Origin: CBDHFQ01 sp965262565 | GTDB lineage: Bacteria > Bacteroidota > Bacteroidia > J057 | DNA: 64,000 nt | Direction of reading: 5' to 3' | Assembly (NCBI GenBank): GCA_965262565.1 | Contig: CBDHFQ010000008.1 | Location: 124,001-188,000, forward strand | Shown: positions 1-8,734 of the stretch, piece by piece | Layout: each line of letters starts with the position of its first letter | Position numbering within the stretch: the stretch's first letter is position 1 | Made by a program: the position numbers and the translations under genes | The notes under the pieces: generated by a model | The model's input: only the letters and a program-made list of their open reading frames with translations | Databases searched by the model: none | Told to the model about the DNA's origin: nothing

Positions 1-1
1 C

Positions 2-3000
2 CATGAGCAAATCCAGGAACTCAAATTAGAAGTCAATCGTCAGCTGAAAGTTCTTGGAGATCAGCTTTCTTTACTTCAATCAAATACGTCAGAAAAAGAT
101 CAAACACCTGAGCATGGAAATGGAATGCCTGCTTCTCATCAGGAAGAACCTCTCCGGAAAGCAGACTTACCATCTACCAATGGCAATGGACATAACATTG
201 TAAAGCCCGTTCAGGTGCTGTCCGCTACGGAAACACTCACCCAAGAGAAACCTTCTGATAAGGTCATCACCCAATTACTATTTGTGATAAGTGAAAAGAC
301 AGGATATCCTTCTGAGATGTTAGAGCTTGAAATGGACCTTGAAGCAGACCTGGGAATTGATTCCATCAAAAGAGTGGAGATTTTAGGAGCTATGCAGGAG
401 TACTATCCTTCATTAAAGGAACTAGATCCACAAAGCTTGGCTGAATTAAGCACACTTCAAGAAATTGTTGAGTGTGTACCTTCTTCAGCTCAAACCAATA
501 TCCAGCTTCCTACCCCGGAAATTACCAAAGACGATATTTTTCAGGATCTTACAACAGTGATCAGCAAAGTTACAGGCTACCCACCGGAAATGCTTGAACC
601 CGAAATGCATATGGCCATTGATTTGGGAATAGATACGGTAAAGCGAAAAGAGCTTTTTGAGGAAATGGAGAGGAATTATTCTGCTTTTGTTCATATCGAT
701 GATGCGACTAAAGATGAATTATTAAGTTTGGAACAATTGGTGGAAGCGATATTTCAATCAAACGCTTCAGCTTCTTCTTCCCAACCCATCGATACTATTT
801 CTGCAAGCCAAGTTAAGGCTTCGAATGTTACCCCCGCTTTTGTACCAAACGATCTATCAACTGAAAATCCTGTAGCAAAAGAAACTTCAACCCTACCAGC
901 TTCCTCAGATGGGGTACATGAAATTATTCAGCAATTATTAGAAGTCATAAGTGCAAAAACTGGCTATCCGGTAGAAATGCTGGAACTCAACATGGATTTA
1001 GCGTCAGATCTGGGAATAGACTCTATCAAACGAGTAGAAATTTTGGGAGCTATGCAGGAACAATATCCCTCTCTGCGTCAGACGGATCCTCAAAAGTTGG
1101 CAGAAATAAGGACCTTACAGGGAATTGTCGATCAGGTGGCTGAAACACATCATCCTGAGGTTCCTCCCAATATAACTGACAATTTGTCTACTGGTCCCAA
1201 TACACTAGATGAGGAACTAAGATTAACTGAGCCACATCTTATTTCTGAGATTGTCCAGCAATTATTTGAAGTCATCAGTATCAAAACGGGTTATCCAGTA
1301 GAGATGTTGGAACTTACGATGGACCTGGAATCGGACTTAGGGATTGATTCTATTAAGAGGGTAGAAATCCTGGGGGCTATGCAGGAACAATATCCTTCAT
1401 TACGGCAAACAGATCCTCAGATGTTGGCGGAGTTAAGGACCTTACAGGAAATCGTCGATCAGGTGGCAGAGACACTTTCTGTCAAAACCGGAACCATAAA
1501 AAAAAAACTTGATCATCAACCCAAGATCATAAAATTACATAGACTAGCTGAAGGAGATATTCCCATTTGGTATGAAAGGCAGCAGTGGGTGGGGTTGGCA
1601 GATGAGTTGGTCGATCACTTTCCCGATAACCAATGCTGTTTGTTGATCGGAAAAAATGATCCATTGCTCTCAGCGCTTCAAGAGGCATTAGGACAAAGAG
1701 GAATAAGAGTAGTAATGGTATGGATGGGGGAAGAGAATAAGGCAGAAGTGAAGGGATCTCATCACTTGAAGTCTTTCTCATTGATACAGCCTACAGAAAA
1801 ACACATTCACCAGCTTATTCAGGAAATCTCCGGACAAGGGGAAAAGATGGGTGGAATTATTTTGGTCTATCCTGAGACTGAGTTACTTTCTGGAGATTTT
1901 TCGGATCAATGGGGAAGTTCCCAGGCTAGTATGATGCAGGTATATTGGTGGGCGAAACATTTATCAGAAAAGGTATCCAAAAACCAGCCAAAAGGAAGAG
2001 GTTCTTTTCTAATGATCTCTCAGGATGGATCAACAAACGATGGTTCAAGGGAAGAAAAAGCGCCATTGGTTGAGTTGGTTCCGGGAATGTTGTCTGCCTT
2101 TGCTAAATCATTACAAAGAGAATGGCCCCAACCTTTGATAAAACATCTTCATTTACCTGCTCACAGTTCTACTAAAGATAAAGTTCATCATATTCTTAAA
2201 GAATGGAAAGCACCTCATCATCTTCATCCTTCAATTACTATCAGAGATAACCTTGATCGAACCGTTGCTAACTTACAAGCACCCAAACATAGGCCAAAAG
2301 AATTGAGCTTCAATATTGACAAAAAAGCAGTATTTCTAGTAAGTGGTGGAGCTAAAGGAGTAACATATGTGTGTCTGAAGAAGTGGGTACAACAATTTCC
2401 ATGTACAGTGATATTGGTAGGAAGTTCAGATGCCGAAGTGAACATTCCACATTGGATGGGCGAAGATATGAGTGAGTCTTCTACCAAACGAAACATCATG
2501 GAAAGCCTGAAGGCAGAAGGAGCACCTGTCTCTATACCTATAGTCAATCAACAATATTATGCTATTAAAGCAGCATGGGAAATACGGAAACATATTTCAG
2601 CCTTGCGAACCTTAGGATGCCAGGTAGAATATGTAAGAGGTGATATAAGTAAAGCAGGAAAATGGCAAAAGGATATTCAACAATTGCAAGATCGGTATGG
2701 CCCTGTTACAGGATTAATTCACGGTGCAGGAAGATTATCGGATAAATTGATTGAAAAAAAGACCGCGACAGATATAGATAATGTTTGGGGGGTGAAAATA
2801 GGTGGGTTATACCATATACTCGATGTGTTAGATATAGCTAAACTGACTCATTTGGGATTGTTTTCTTCTGTAGCAGCATGGTTTGGAAATGCTGGGCAAA
2901 CAGATTATGCTGGTGCCAACGGAATGTTAAATAGCTTTGCCAAGGCCTTCAAGGCAGCTTATCCTAACTGCCATGTAAAAGCTTTTAATTGGGGTCCCTG

Positions 3001-4012
3001 GGATTCAGGTATGGTCACACCCGCATTGAAACAATATTTTGCACAGCATCATATCAGGATGATTAATTCAGAAGATGGGCCTAACATTTTTGTGAATGAG
3101 TTTGCTAAGGAACACAAGGATGAGGTCATAGTCATCATTGGTGATCCACTACCTAAACCATCTTCTGATATTAGTTCAACGCTAAAAACCCACAAGGTAA
3201 AGCGGTTCATCTCCTTGTCTGATAATCCCTTTTTATACGATCATGTGATTTTGGGAAATCCTGTGCTTCCTATGGTACACGCAGTCAGTTGGTTAGGAGA
3301 ATTAGCTGCCCATTTTTATCCATCATATCGATTGGTTTCCATTAAACATCCCAAATTGTTTAATGGAGTAGTCTTCGAAGGCAAGGATCAAATTGAATGT
3401 GAATGTGAAGTTAAAGAGCTTTTGAAAAATGAACAGGAAATTCAGATGGAAATCAAAGTGTGGAGTCATCAGCCATCGACGCTTCCACGATATCACTATC
3501 AGGCGGAAGTACATCTTTCAAAAGAAATACCTACGATACCGTATTATGACCACCAAGTAGATGAAGAGGGATCTTTAGAAGGAGAGGAAATTTATAGAAA
3601 ACGGATTATGTTCCACGGGCCTGTGTTCCAGGGAATAGATAAAGTGTTAAGCATGACAAAAGAAAAAATCGTCATGCGCTGTATTGGGAAAATGCCAGGG
3701 CAAGAGGTGATGGGTAGCTTTCCCGTTCACATACTGAATCCCATTTTGACAGATGTACAGTATCAAGGCATGGGAGTTTGGGTACGAGCATATTACGAAT
3801 CTTCGGGCTTGCCTGTAAAAGGAGAGAGCGTAGATATGTTCAGGCCTATTCCCTTCGACACCATGTTTTACGCTACCGCTGAAATAAAGAGCCATTCGCC
3901 CTTTAAAGTGGTGGCTGATGTGTTTGTATACGATGAGAAAGGAAAATTATATATGCGTACCCTTGGAGCTGAAGTGGCGATTAGTAAACAACTTGATTGG
4001 ACAAAAGCCTAA
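2..4012 (+). CDS. pfaA: PfaA-like polyketide/PUFA synthase subunit, C-terminal part (4 ACP - KR - DH)
   Basis: The frame is open to the left edge, so the gene is cut at its 5' end; an internal ATG at 125 is not a credible start. What is visible is a linker, four acyl carrier domains, a ketoreductase and a dehydratase-like domain. The phosphopantetheine motif LGIDSIKR has its Ser at 362, 1022 and 1349; the second ACP reads LGIDTVKR with Thr at 635. The KR has the SGGAKGVT nucleotide loop near 2340 and Ser (2867) and Tyr (2906, TDYAGAN) catalytic positions. The C-terminal hotdog domain keeps HxxxGxxxxP (His at 3242). Known PfaA proteins begin with KS and AT domains, which would lie outside the window. 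The next gene starts 3 bases after the stop, so they form one operon. The family is certain; the lipid product is unknown. Confidence 0.93.
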   Translation, partial: HEQIQELKLEVNRQLKVLGDQLSLLQSNTSEKDQTPEHGNGMPASHQEEPLRKADLPSTNGNGHNIVKPVQVLSATETLTQEKPSDKVITQLLFVISEKTGYPSEMLELEMDLEADLGIDSIKRVEILGAMQEYYPSLKELDPQSLAELSTLQEIVECVPSSAQTNIQLPTPEITKDDIFQDLTTVISKVTGYPPEMLEPEMHMAIDLGIDTVKRKELFEEMERNYSAFVHIDDATKDELLSLEQLVEAIFQSNASASSSQPIDTISASQVKASNVTPAFVPNDLSTENPVAKETSTLPASSDGVHEIIQQLLEVISAKTGYPVEMLELNMDLASDLGIDSIKRVEILGAMQEQYPSLRQTDPQKLAEIRTLQGIVDQVAETHHPEVPPNITDNLSTGPNTLDEELRLTEPHLISEIVQQLFEVISIKTGYPVEMLELTMDLESDLGIDSIKRVEILGAMQEQYPSLRQTDPQMLAELRTLQEIVDQVAETLSVKTGTIKKKLDHQPKIIKLHRLAEGDIPIWYERQQWVGLADELVDHFPDNQCCLLIGKNDPLLSALQEALGQRGIRVVMVWMGEENKAEVKGSHHLKSFSLIQPTEKHIHQLIQEISGQGEKMGGIILVYPETELLSGDFSDQWGSSQASMMQVYWWAKHLSEKVSKNQPKGRGSFLMISQDGSTNDGSREEKAPLVELVPGMLSAFAKSLQREWPQPLIKHLHLPAHSSTKDKVHHILKEWKAPHHLHPSITIRDNLDRTVANLQAPKHRPKELSFNIDKKAVFLVSGGAKGVTYVCLKKWVQQFPCTVILVGSSDAEVNIPHWMGEDMSESSTKRNIMESLKAEGAPVSIPIVNQQYYAIKAAWEIRKHISALRTLGCQVEYVRGDISKAGKWQKDIQQLQDRYGPVTGLIHGAGRLSDKLIEKKTATDIDNVWGVKIGGLYHILDVLDIAKLTHLGLFSSVAAWFGNAGQTDYAGANGMLNSFAKAFKAAYPNCHVKAFNWGPWDSGMVTPALKQYFAQHHIRMINSEDGPNIFVNEFAKEHKDEVIVIIGDPLPKPSSDISSTLKTHKVKRFISLSDNPFLYDHVILGNPVLPMVHAVSWLGELAAHFYPSYRLVSIKHPKLFNGVVFEGKDQIECECEVKELLKNEQEIQMEIKVWSHQPSTLPRYHYQAEVHLSKEIPTIPYYDHQVDEEGSLEGEEIYRKRIMFHGPVFQGIDKVLSMTKEKIVMRCIGKMPGQEVMGSFPVHILNPILTDVQYQGMGVWVRAYYESSGLPVKGESVDMFRPIPFDTMFYATAEIKSHSPFKVVADVFVYDEKGKLYMRTLGAEVAISKQLDWTKA

Positions 4013-4015
4013 GTT

Positions 4016-7000
4016 ATGGATCAACCAGCTATTGCTATTATCGGAATGGGGTGCGTTTTCCCCTATGCTTTTCAACCTGAATCGCTTTGGCAACGCTTGC
4101 TTAGCAGGAAGAAAGTGTTTCGAGCATATGCACCAGCTGAGCCTCAAGTAGTTCATGCTTCTAATGAGGCATTAGAGAAGCTCAATCCATCTGAATATTG
4201 GGAAGGAGGCTTTATTGATGATTTTGACCCATATTTTCGGGCGCATTATGATCTACTAACTGCAAATGAAGTTGGTTCCACCTTATCCAAAGAAGGGGAT
4301 AAGTGGTTATATCATGCCACTAAAACTGCCTTAGATGAGGGAAGAAACATATCGTCTGCTAAGGAAGAGTTAGGAATGGTATTAGGAGTCATGCCAATGG
4401 AAAGACGTTCTCATATCTGGAAAGAAAGCCTGGGCATTTCATATATACAAAAAATTGATGCAGCTTCTGCCTCTTCTCTTTATGCGATCCGTTTAGCGTG
4501 CGAACGTATTTGGAACAAAGATGTCAAGCAAATGCTGGCCGGAGCTATCAACGATATACCTATTGAACAGGCTTATCGGTTCTTTTCAACTGCCAGGGTT
4601 TATGCTAAGAATAACAGACCTTTCATTCCTTTGGACAAGCAATCTAAAGGAATAAAAGTGAGTCACGGTGCAGCAGTCGTTTTGTTAAAATTATGGGAAG
4701 ACGCTGTAAACGATGGTGATGTTATTCATGCGGTCATTCAAGGTCAAGGCTGGTCAAATGACGGGAAAGGGAAACACTTTTTCAGCCCAAATTCTAAAGG
4801 GCAATTACTGGCATTGGATAAAGCTTATGAAGCGTCCGGGATATCTCCCACTGAGGTATCTTATCTGGAATGCCATGCCAGTGGGACGCCTAAAGGAGAT
4901 AAAATTGAACTAGAAAGTATAGACACATTTTTTTCTTCACATGATCATTTACCTTTATTGGGAAGTGTAAAGGGGCAACTTGGGCATACACTGTCTACCG
5001 CGGGAATGGCATCTTTAGTTAAAATCATATTAAATTTTAAACATCATAGCTGGACAGCTTCCCATGTAATAACAGACTTACATGAAACTGTAAATACTTC
5101 CAAAGACCTCATATTATCCGAGCCTGAACCTTGGAAAGGAGCGCATAAAATAGTTGCAGGAATTAATGCTTTCGGTTTTGGTGGAGTAAATGCACATCTG
5201 ATTGTAAGTACGCCAGAATTTCAACAAGCAAGAGTGCATCTCCCATTGGCACCTGTAACATTAACTCAGCTATCTTCAAAAAAAGCTACTTCCTCCATCG
5301 TATTTAGCGGATTATCCAGCTTCTGCGATAAAAAATTGCCCAAAGACGATCCTTCCTGGGATCAAATCCCACCAGTGGATAAATCTGCAGTAAGTCCATT
5401 ACAAAAATTAATGTTAAAAGTCGCTTCTGAAGCGCTTTTTGATGCAGGTTGGGATAAGGACAGCAAAGAAAAGCAAAATGTAGGGGTGATGATCATTGGA
5501 GAAATACAGGGAGCAGCTCATTTGGAAGTAGATATTTCCATGGCTGCTTTAAGTTCGTTTCTACCCAATTTATTGGCCTCACGTATTTCGGCTAGGTATA
5601 ATTTTTCGGGACCAGCACTCGTTTTGGATCTTCATACCACTTACATATCAGATGTATTAAGGACAGCTGAAAGTTGGCTTAGATCTGGAGAAGTATCTGC
5701 TGTGGTATTAGGGTTGGTAACCAAGGAGATAAATATTGATGAACCACGATGGAAGGCTAAAGCGATGGTGCTGGAAGAGGTAGGAGAAGATGATATACAG
5801 AGAAAGAATGGGTATGCCTTATTGGAACATCTAACTCATTCAAAGGAACCTAATCCCCCTTTTTTGACGGATCCACATAATACATCGATCAATAATTCAT
5901 CTATATCAAGTTTATTTGATCAATTATTTGTATCCCTCAAAGCATTAACGTATAACTATTTACCTCCGAGGGAATTTGTAAGGAATATCATCTCACCTGC
6001 CTTGCCTGATCAACAGCTTCCCTGGATTACAAGAGATAAGGAACACAGAAAGCTTAACTTGACGTGGAAGGAATCCCATTCCACTACCATTCAATTGGTT
6101 CTGAGAGAATATTCGGAAGTACCCAGGAAGGTGAAATGTGGACCTAAAGCAGGTGATCCTGTTCTTATTCCTGTGAGTGGAAATGGGGTGGATCAACTGT
6201 TAGAGCATATCGAACAATTATCGGATGAGTTGAGTCAATCTGACGATCTGGCATTAGTTTCATTTCGCTATTTGAAAAATTACAGGCCCGATGCTTATAC
6301 GATATCCTTTGTTGGAAAGCAGGGGCATCAGCTTCAAAGAGATATCACCTCTGCTAAGGAGGGAATCAGGAAATCTATAGTATCAGCTAAGCCCTGGATA
6401 ACACCTTCGGGAAGCTATTTTACTCCAAGCCCTCTTTATCCCGAAGGGAAGATCGTTTTTGTTTATCCCGGTTCTGCAAGTGGGTATCCATATATGGCTA
6501 AGGGATTATTCGAACGTTATCCAGATATATGGGCTTATTTACGATATAGGGTTTCCGATATATCTGCTGTACTTCCTTCCTCTTATCTCTATCCAATGGA
6601 GAAAGGTCAAGCGGAAAAATTATTCGAAGCTTTTAAAAAGGAAGCGATTCCCATGATTAGTGCGGGAGTAGTGTTATCCAGTATGTATACCTATTTGATG
6701 AAAGAGCACTTTCATCTGGAACCGGATATGGTGTTAGGATATAGTATGGGAGAGACTACGACTATGTGGTATGCCCTGGAAGTATGGGATTCGTATCATT
6801 CGGAACATACCTTTATCAGAAGTCCTCTGTTTAGGAAAAGAATTGCTGGTAACATGGAACTTCTGTCAGAAGTATGGAATTTGCCGGCACCTCAGGCAAA
6901 AGCATATTGGAAAAGTTATCTCATATTTTCTCCTGTGGCCCCACTTCAGGAGAAACTCCGAACATTTTCTGATAAGCCCATATATTTGTCTTTTATCAAT

Positions 7001-8722
7001 ACTCCTGAGGAATGTGTTATCTCCGGGGATCAACGAGTATGTGAAAGCTTTCTTGCTACCTTAAACATGACATTTATCCCTTTGGATATACATAATCTAG
7101 CCCATCACGATTTTGTAAGGAAAGAATGGGATCTTATAGTGAGAATGCATACCAACGAACTGTTGGAAACACCAGATATTCCATTCTATTCTAGTATTTC
7201 TGGAGAACCTTTACCATTAATTCCCGAACTCATTGCAAAAAATTCAGCAGAGGTATGTTGTCAGGAGGTCAACTTTCCTAAGGTGATTCAATCAGCGTAT
7301 GGAGATGGAGGACGTATATTTATAGAATTAGGGACAGATGCTCATTGTACCCGTTGGATACAAGATATATTAAGAGATTCATCCTTTATTTCCTTAAGTC
7401 TGAATAAAAAAGGAGTAGATGATCAGTGGGGATTGATGAAAGCGATGGCTATTTTATTAAGTCATAAGGTACCAATGCGTCTTGACAGCCTCTTTCCATC
7501 CCACTATGCAACTCCTTTCTCTATTCCTTTACGCTTGATGAATAGCCAAAGAAAAAAATATGTGTTAAACGAAGAAGATATCAAGGAATTTGCAGAAGGG
7601 GATATTGTGAAAAGTTTGGGGAAAGAATTTCTCCCATTTAGAGGGCGAAGATATGCTCGTCAACCCAATGGTTCATTGGCTTTGATGTCAAGAGTAAGAC
7701 ACATACGCGGAGCAAGATTTACTTTCGATCAAACAGAGAAGGAAATTTTTTCGGAATACGATGTACCATCAGATGCTTGGTATATCTCAGATAATGCACA
7801 CCCCCATGTTCCGTATGCGATACTTATGGAAATTGCCCTGCAACCTTGTGGAATGATTGCCGCTTATATGGGGTGTATTCTACAATATCCTGAGAAAGAC
7901 CTGTTTTTTCGGAATCTTGATGGCGCTGCTTCCCTTTCTCAATTACCCGATCTAAGAGGAACGACTATATATGCTCATGCTATTTTGACTTCCTGTATTT
8001 TTATGGGGGGGACCATTATCCTTCATTTCAGTTTTCGATTAATGAGCGGGTCGGAGGAGTTCTTCGAAGGAACTGCCAGTTTTGGTTTTTTTCCTGAGAT
8101 GGCGCTGAAACATCAGGCAGGGCTTGATAAGGAAGGATCATCTAGTATCTGGTATCAGGAGCATGCTCCTAGACTTTTACCTATTCCCTTATCTCACGAA
8201 GCCGCTTTATCCTTATTTTATACGACTCCTTCGGATGAATCACATTTAAGGATGAAGAAAGGGAAATTGAATCTACTACATGAAGTAAGAATTTTACCCG
8301 AAGGAGGAATATATGGAAAAGGGTATGTTCACGGCATTAAACATATTGATCCGATGGATTGGTACTTTAAAAATCATTTTAAAGATGATCCGGTCATGCC
8401 TGGTTCATTAGGGATAGAAGCAATGATCCAAGGATTGAAATTGTTTGTTCTCAGGCAAAGAATAGGGGATTTTTTATTAGATCCAGTGATTATACCCATG
8501 ACTCCACATCATACGTCCTGGAAATATAGGGGCCAGATACTGCCAGATCACGAATTGATGCAAGTGGAAATGCATATTCAGGATATTCAGATCTGCGATG
8601 ACAAGGTAGATATTACTGCTGAAGGCCATTTATTTAATGATCAACAAAGAATTTATGAAGTAAAGCAACTGGGCATTTCTGTGTTATCGAATCCTTTTTC
8701 TTCTCATACCGGAATCAACTAA
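4016..8722 (+). CDS. pfaC: PfaC-like synthase subunit: KS(Ser) - short KS/CLF-like - AT - DH - DH
   Basis: This 1568-residue multidomain enzyme should elongate and dehydrate acyl chains held on the PfaA ACPs. Residues 1-420 form a ketosynthase. His287 (ECHASGT), Lys319 and His324 (GQLGH) are in place, but the nucleophile motif reads DAASASSLYAI, with Ser151 where Cys is expected. Residues about 425-640 resemble the N-terminal half of a second KS/chain-length factor (ASRISARYNFSGPA) without a Cys. An acyltransferase follows from about 805 to 1130, with Ser910 in GYSMGE and His candidates near 1026-1031. Two FabA-like dehydratases end the protein: MEIALQPCG near 1271, and HFKDDPVMPG with His1454. 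Classical PfaC is KS-CLF-DH-DH, with the AT on a separate PfaB, so this looks like a PfaB/PfaC composite. It lies between pfaA and pfaD in one operon. Confidence 0.9.
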   Translation: MDQPAIAIIGMGCVFPYAFQPESLWQRLLSRKKVFRAYAPAEPQVVHASNEALEKLNPSEYWEGGFIDDFDPYFRAHYDLLTANEVGSTLSKEGDKWLYHATKTALDEGRNISSAKEELGMVLGVMPMERRSHIWKESLGISYIQKIDAASASSLYAIRLACERIWNKDVKQMLAGAINDIPIEQAYRFFSTARVYAKNNRPFIPLDKQSKGIKVSHGAAVVLLKLWEDAVNDGDVIHAVIQGQGWSNDGKGKHFFSPNSKGQLLALDKAYEASGISPTEVSYLECHASGTPKGDKIELESIDTFFSSHDHLPLLGSVKGQLGHTLSTAGMASLVKIILNFKHHSWTASHVITDLHETVNTSKDLILSEPEPWKGAHKIVAGINAFGFGGVNAHLIVSTPEFQQARVHLPLAPVTLTQLSSKKATSSIVFSGLSSFCDKKLPKDDPSWDQIPPVDKSAVSPLQKLMLKVASEALFDAGWDKDSKEKQNVGVMIIGEIQGAAHLEVDISMAALSSFLPNLLASRISARYNFSGPALVLDLHTTYISDVLRTAESWLRSGEVSAVVLGLVTKEINIDEPRWKAKAMVLEEVGEDDIQRKNGYALLEHLTHSKEPNPPFLTDPHNTSINNSSISSLFDQLFVSLKALTYNYLPPREFVRNIISPALPDQQLPWITRDKEHRKLNLTWKESHSTTIQLVLREYSEVPRKVKCGPKAGDPVLIPVSGNGVDQLLEHIEQLSDELSQSDDLALVSFRYLKNYRPDAYTISFVGKQGHQLQRDITSAKEGIRKSIVSAKPWITPSGSYFTPSPLYPEGKIVFVYPGSASGYPYMAKGLFERYPDIWAYLRYRVSDISAVLPSSYLYPMEKGQAEKLFEAFKKEAIPMISAGVVLSSMYTYLMKEHFHLEPDMVLGYSMGETTTMWYALEVWDSYHSEHTFIRSPLFRKRIAGNMELLSEVWNLPAPQAKAYWKSYLIFSPVAPLQEKLRTFSDKPIYLSFINTPEECVISGDQRVCESFLATLNMTFIPLDIHNLAHHDFVRKEWDLIVRMHTNELLETPDIPFYSSISGEPLPLIPELIAKNSAEVCCQEVNFPKVIQSAYGDGGRIFIELGTDAHCTRWIQDILRDSSFISLSLNKKGVDDQWGLMKAMAILLSHKVPMRLDSLFPSHYATPFSIPLRLMNSQRKKYVLNEEDIKEFAEGDIVKSLGKEFLPFRGRRYARQPNGSLALMSRVRHIRGARFTFDQTEKEIFSEYDVPSDAWYISDNAHPHVPYAILMEIALQPCGMIAAYMGCILQYPEKDLFFRNLDGAASLSQLPDLRGTTIYAHAILTSCIFMGGTIILHFSFRLMSGSEEFFEGTASFGFFPEMALKHQAGLDKEGSSSIWYQEHAPRLLPIPLSHEAALSLFYTTPSDESHLRMKKGKLNLLHEVRILPEGGIYGKGYVHGIKHIDPMDWYFKNHFKDDPVMPGSLGIEAMIQGLKLFVLRQRIGDFLLDPVIIPMTPHHTSWKYRGQILPDHELMQVEMHIQDIQICDDKVDITAEGHLFNDQQRIYEVKQLGISVLSNPFSSHTGIN

Positions 8723-8734
8723 ATCGCCAAGTAT

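Noticed and set aside
125..127. ATG at 125 as the start of the PfaA-like gene
   Set aside because: The frame is open from position 2 to the ATG without a stop, and PfaA proteins carry KS and AT domains ahead of the ACPs, so the true start lies outside the window.
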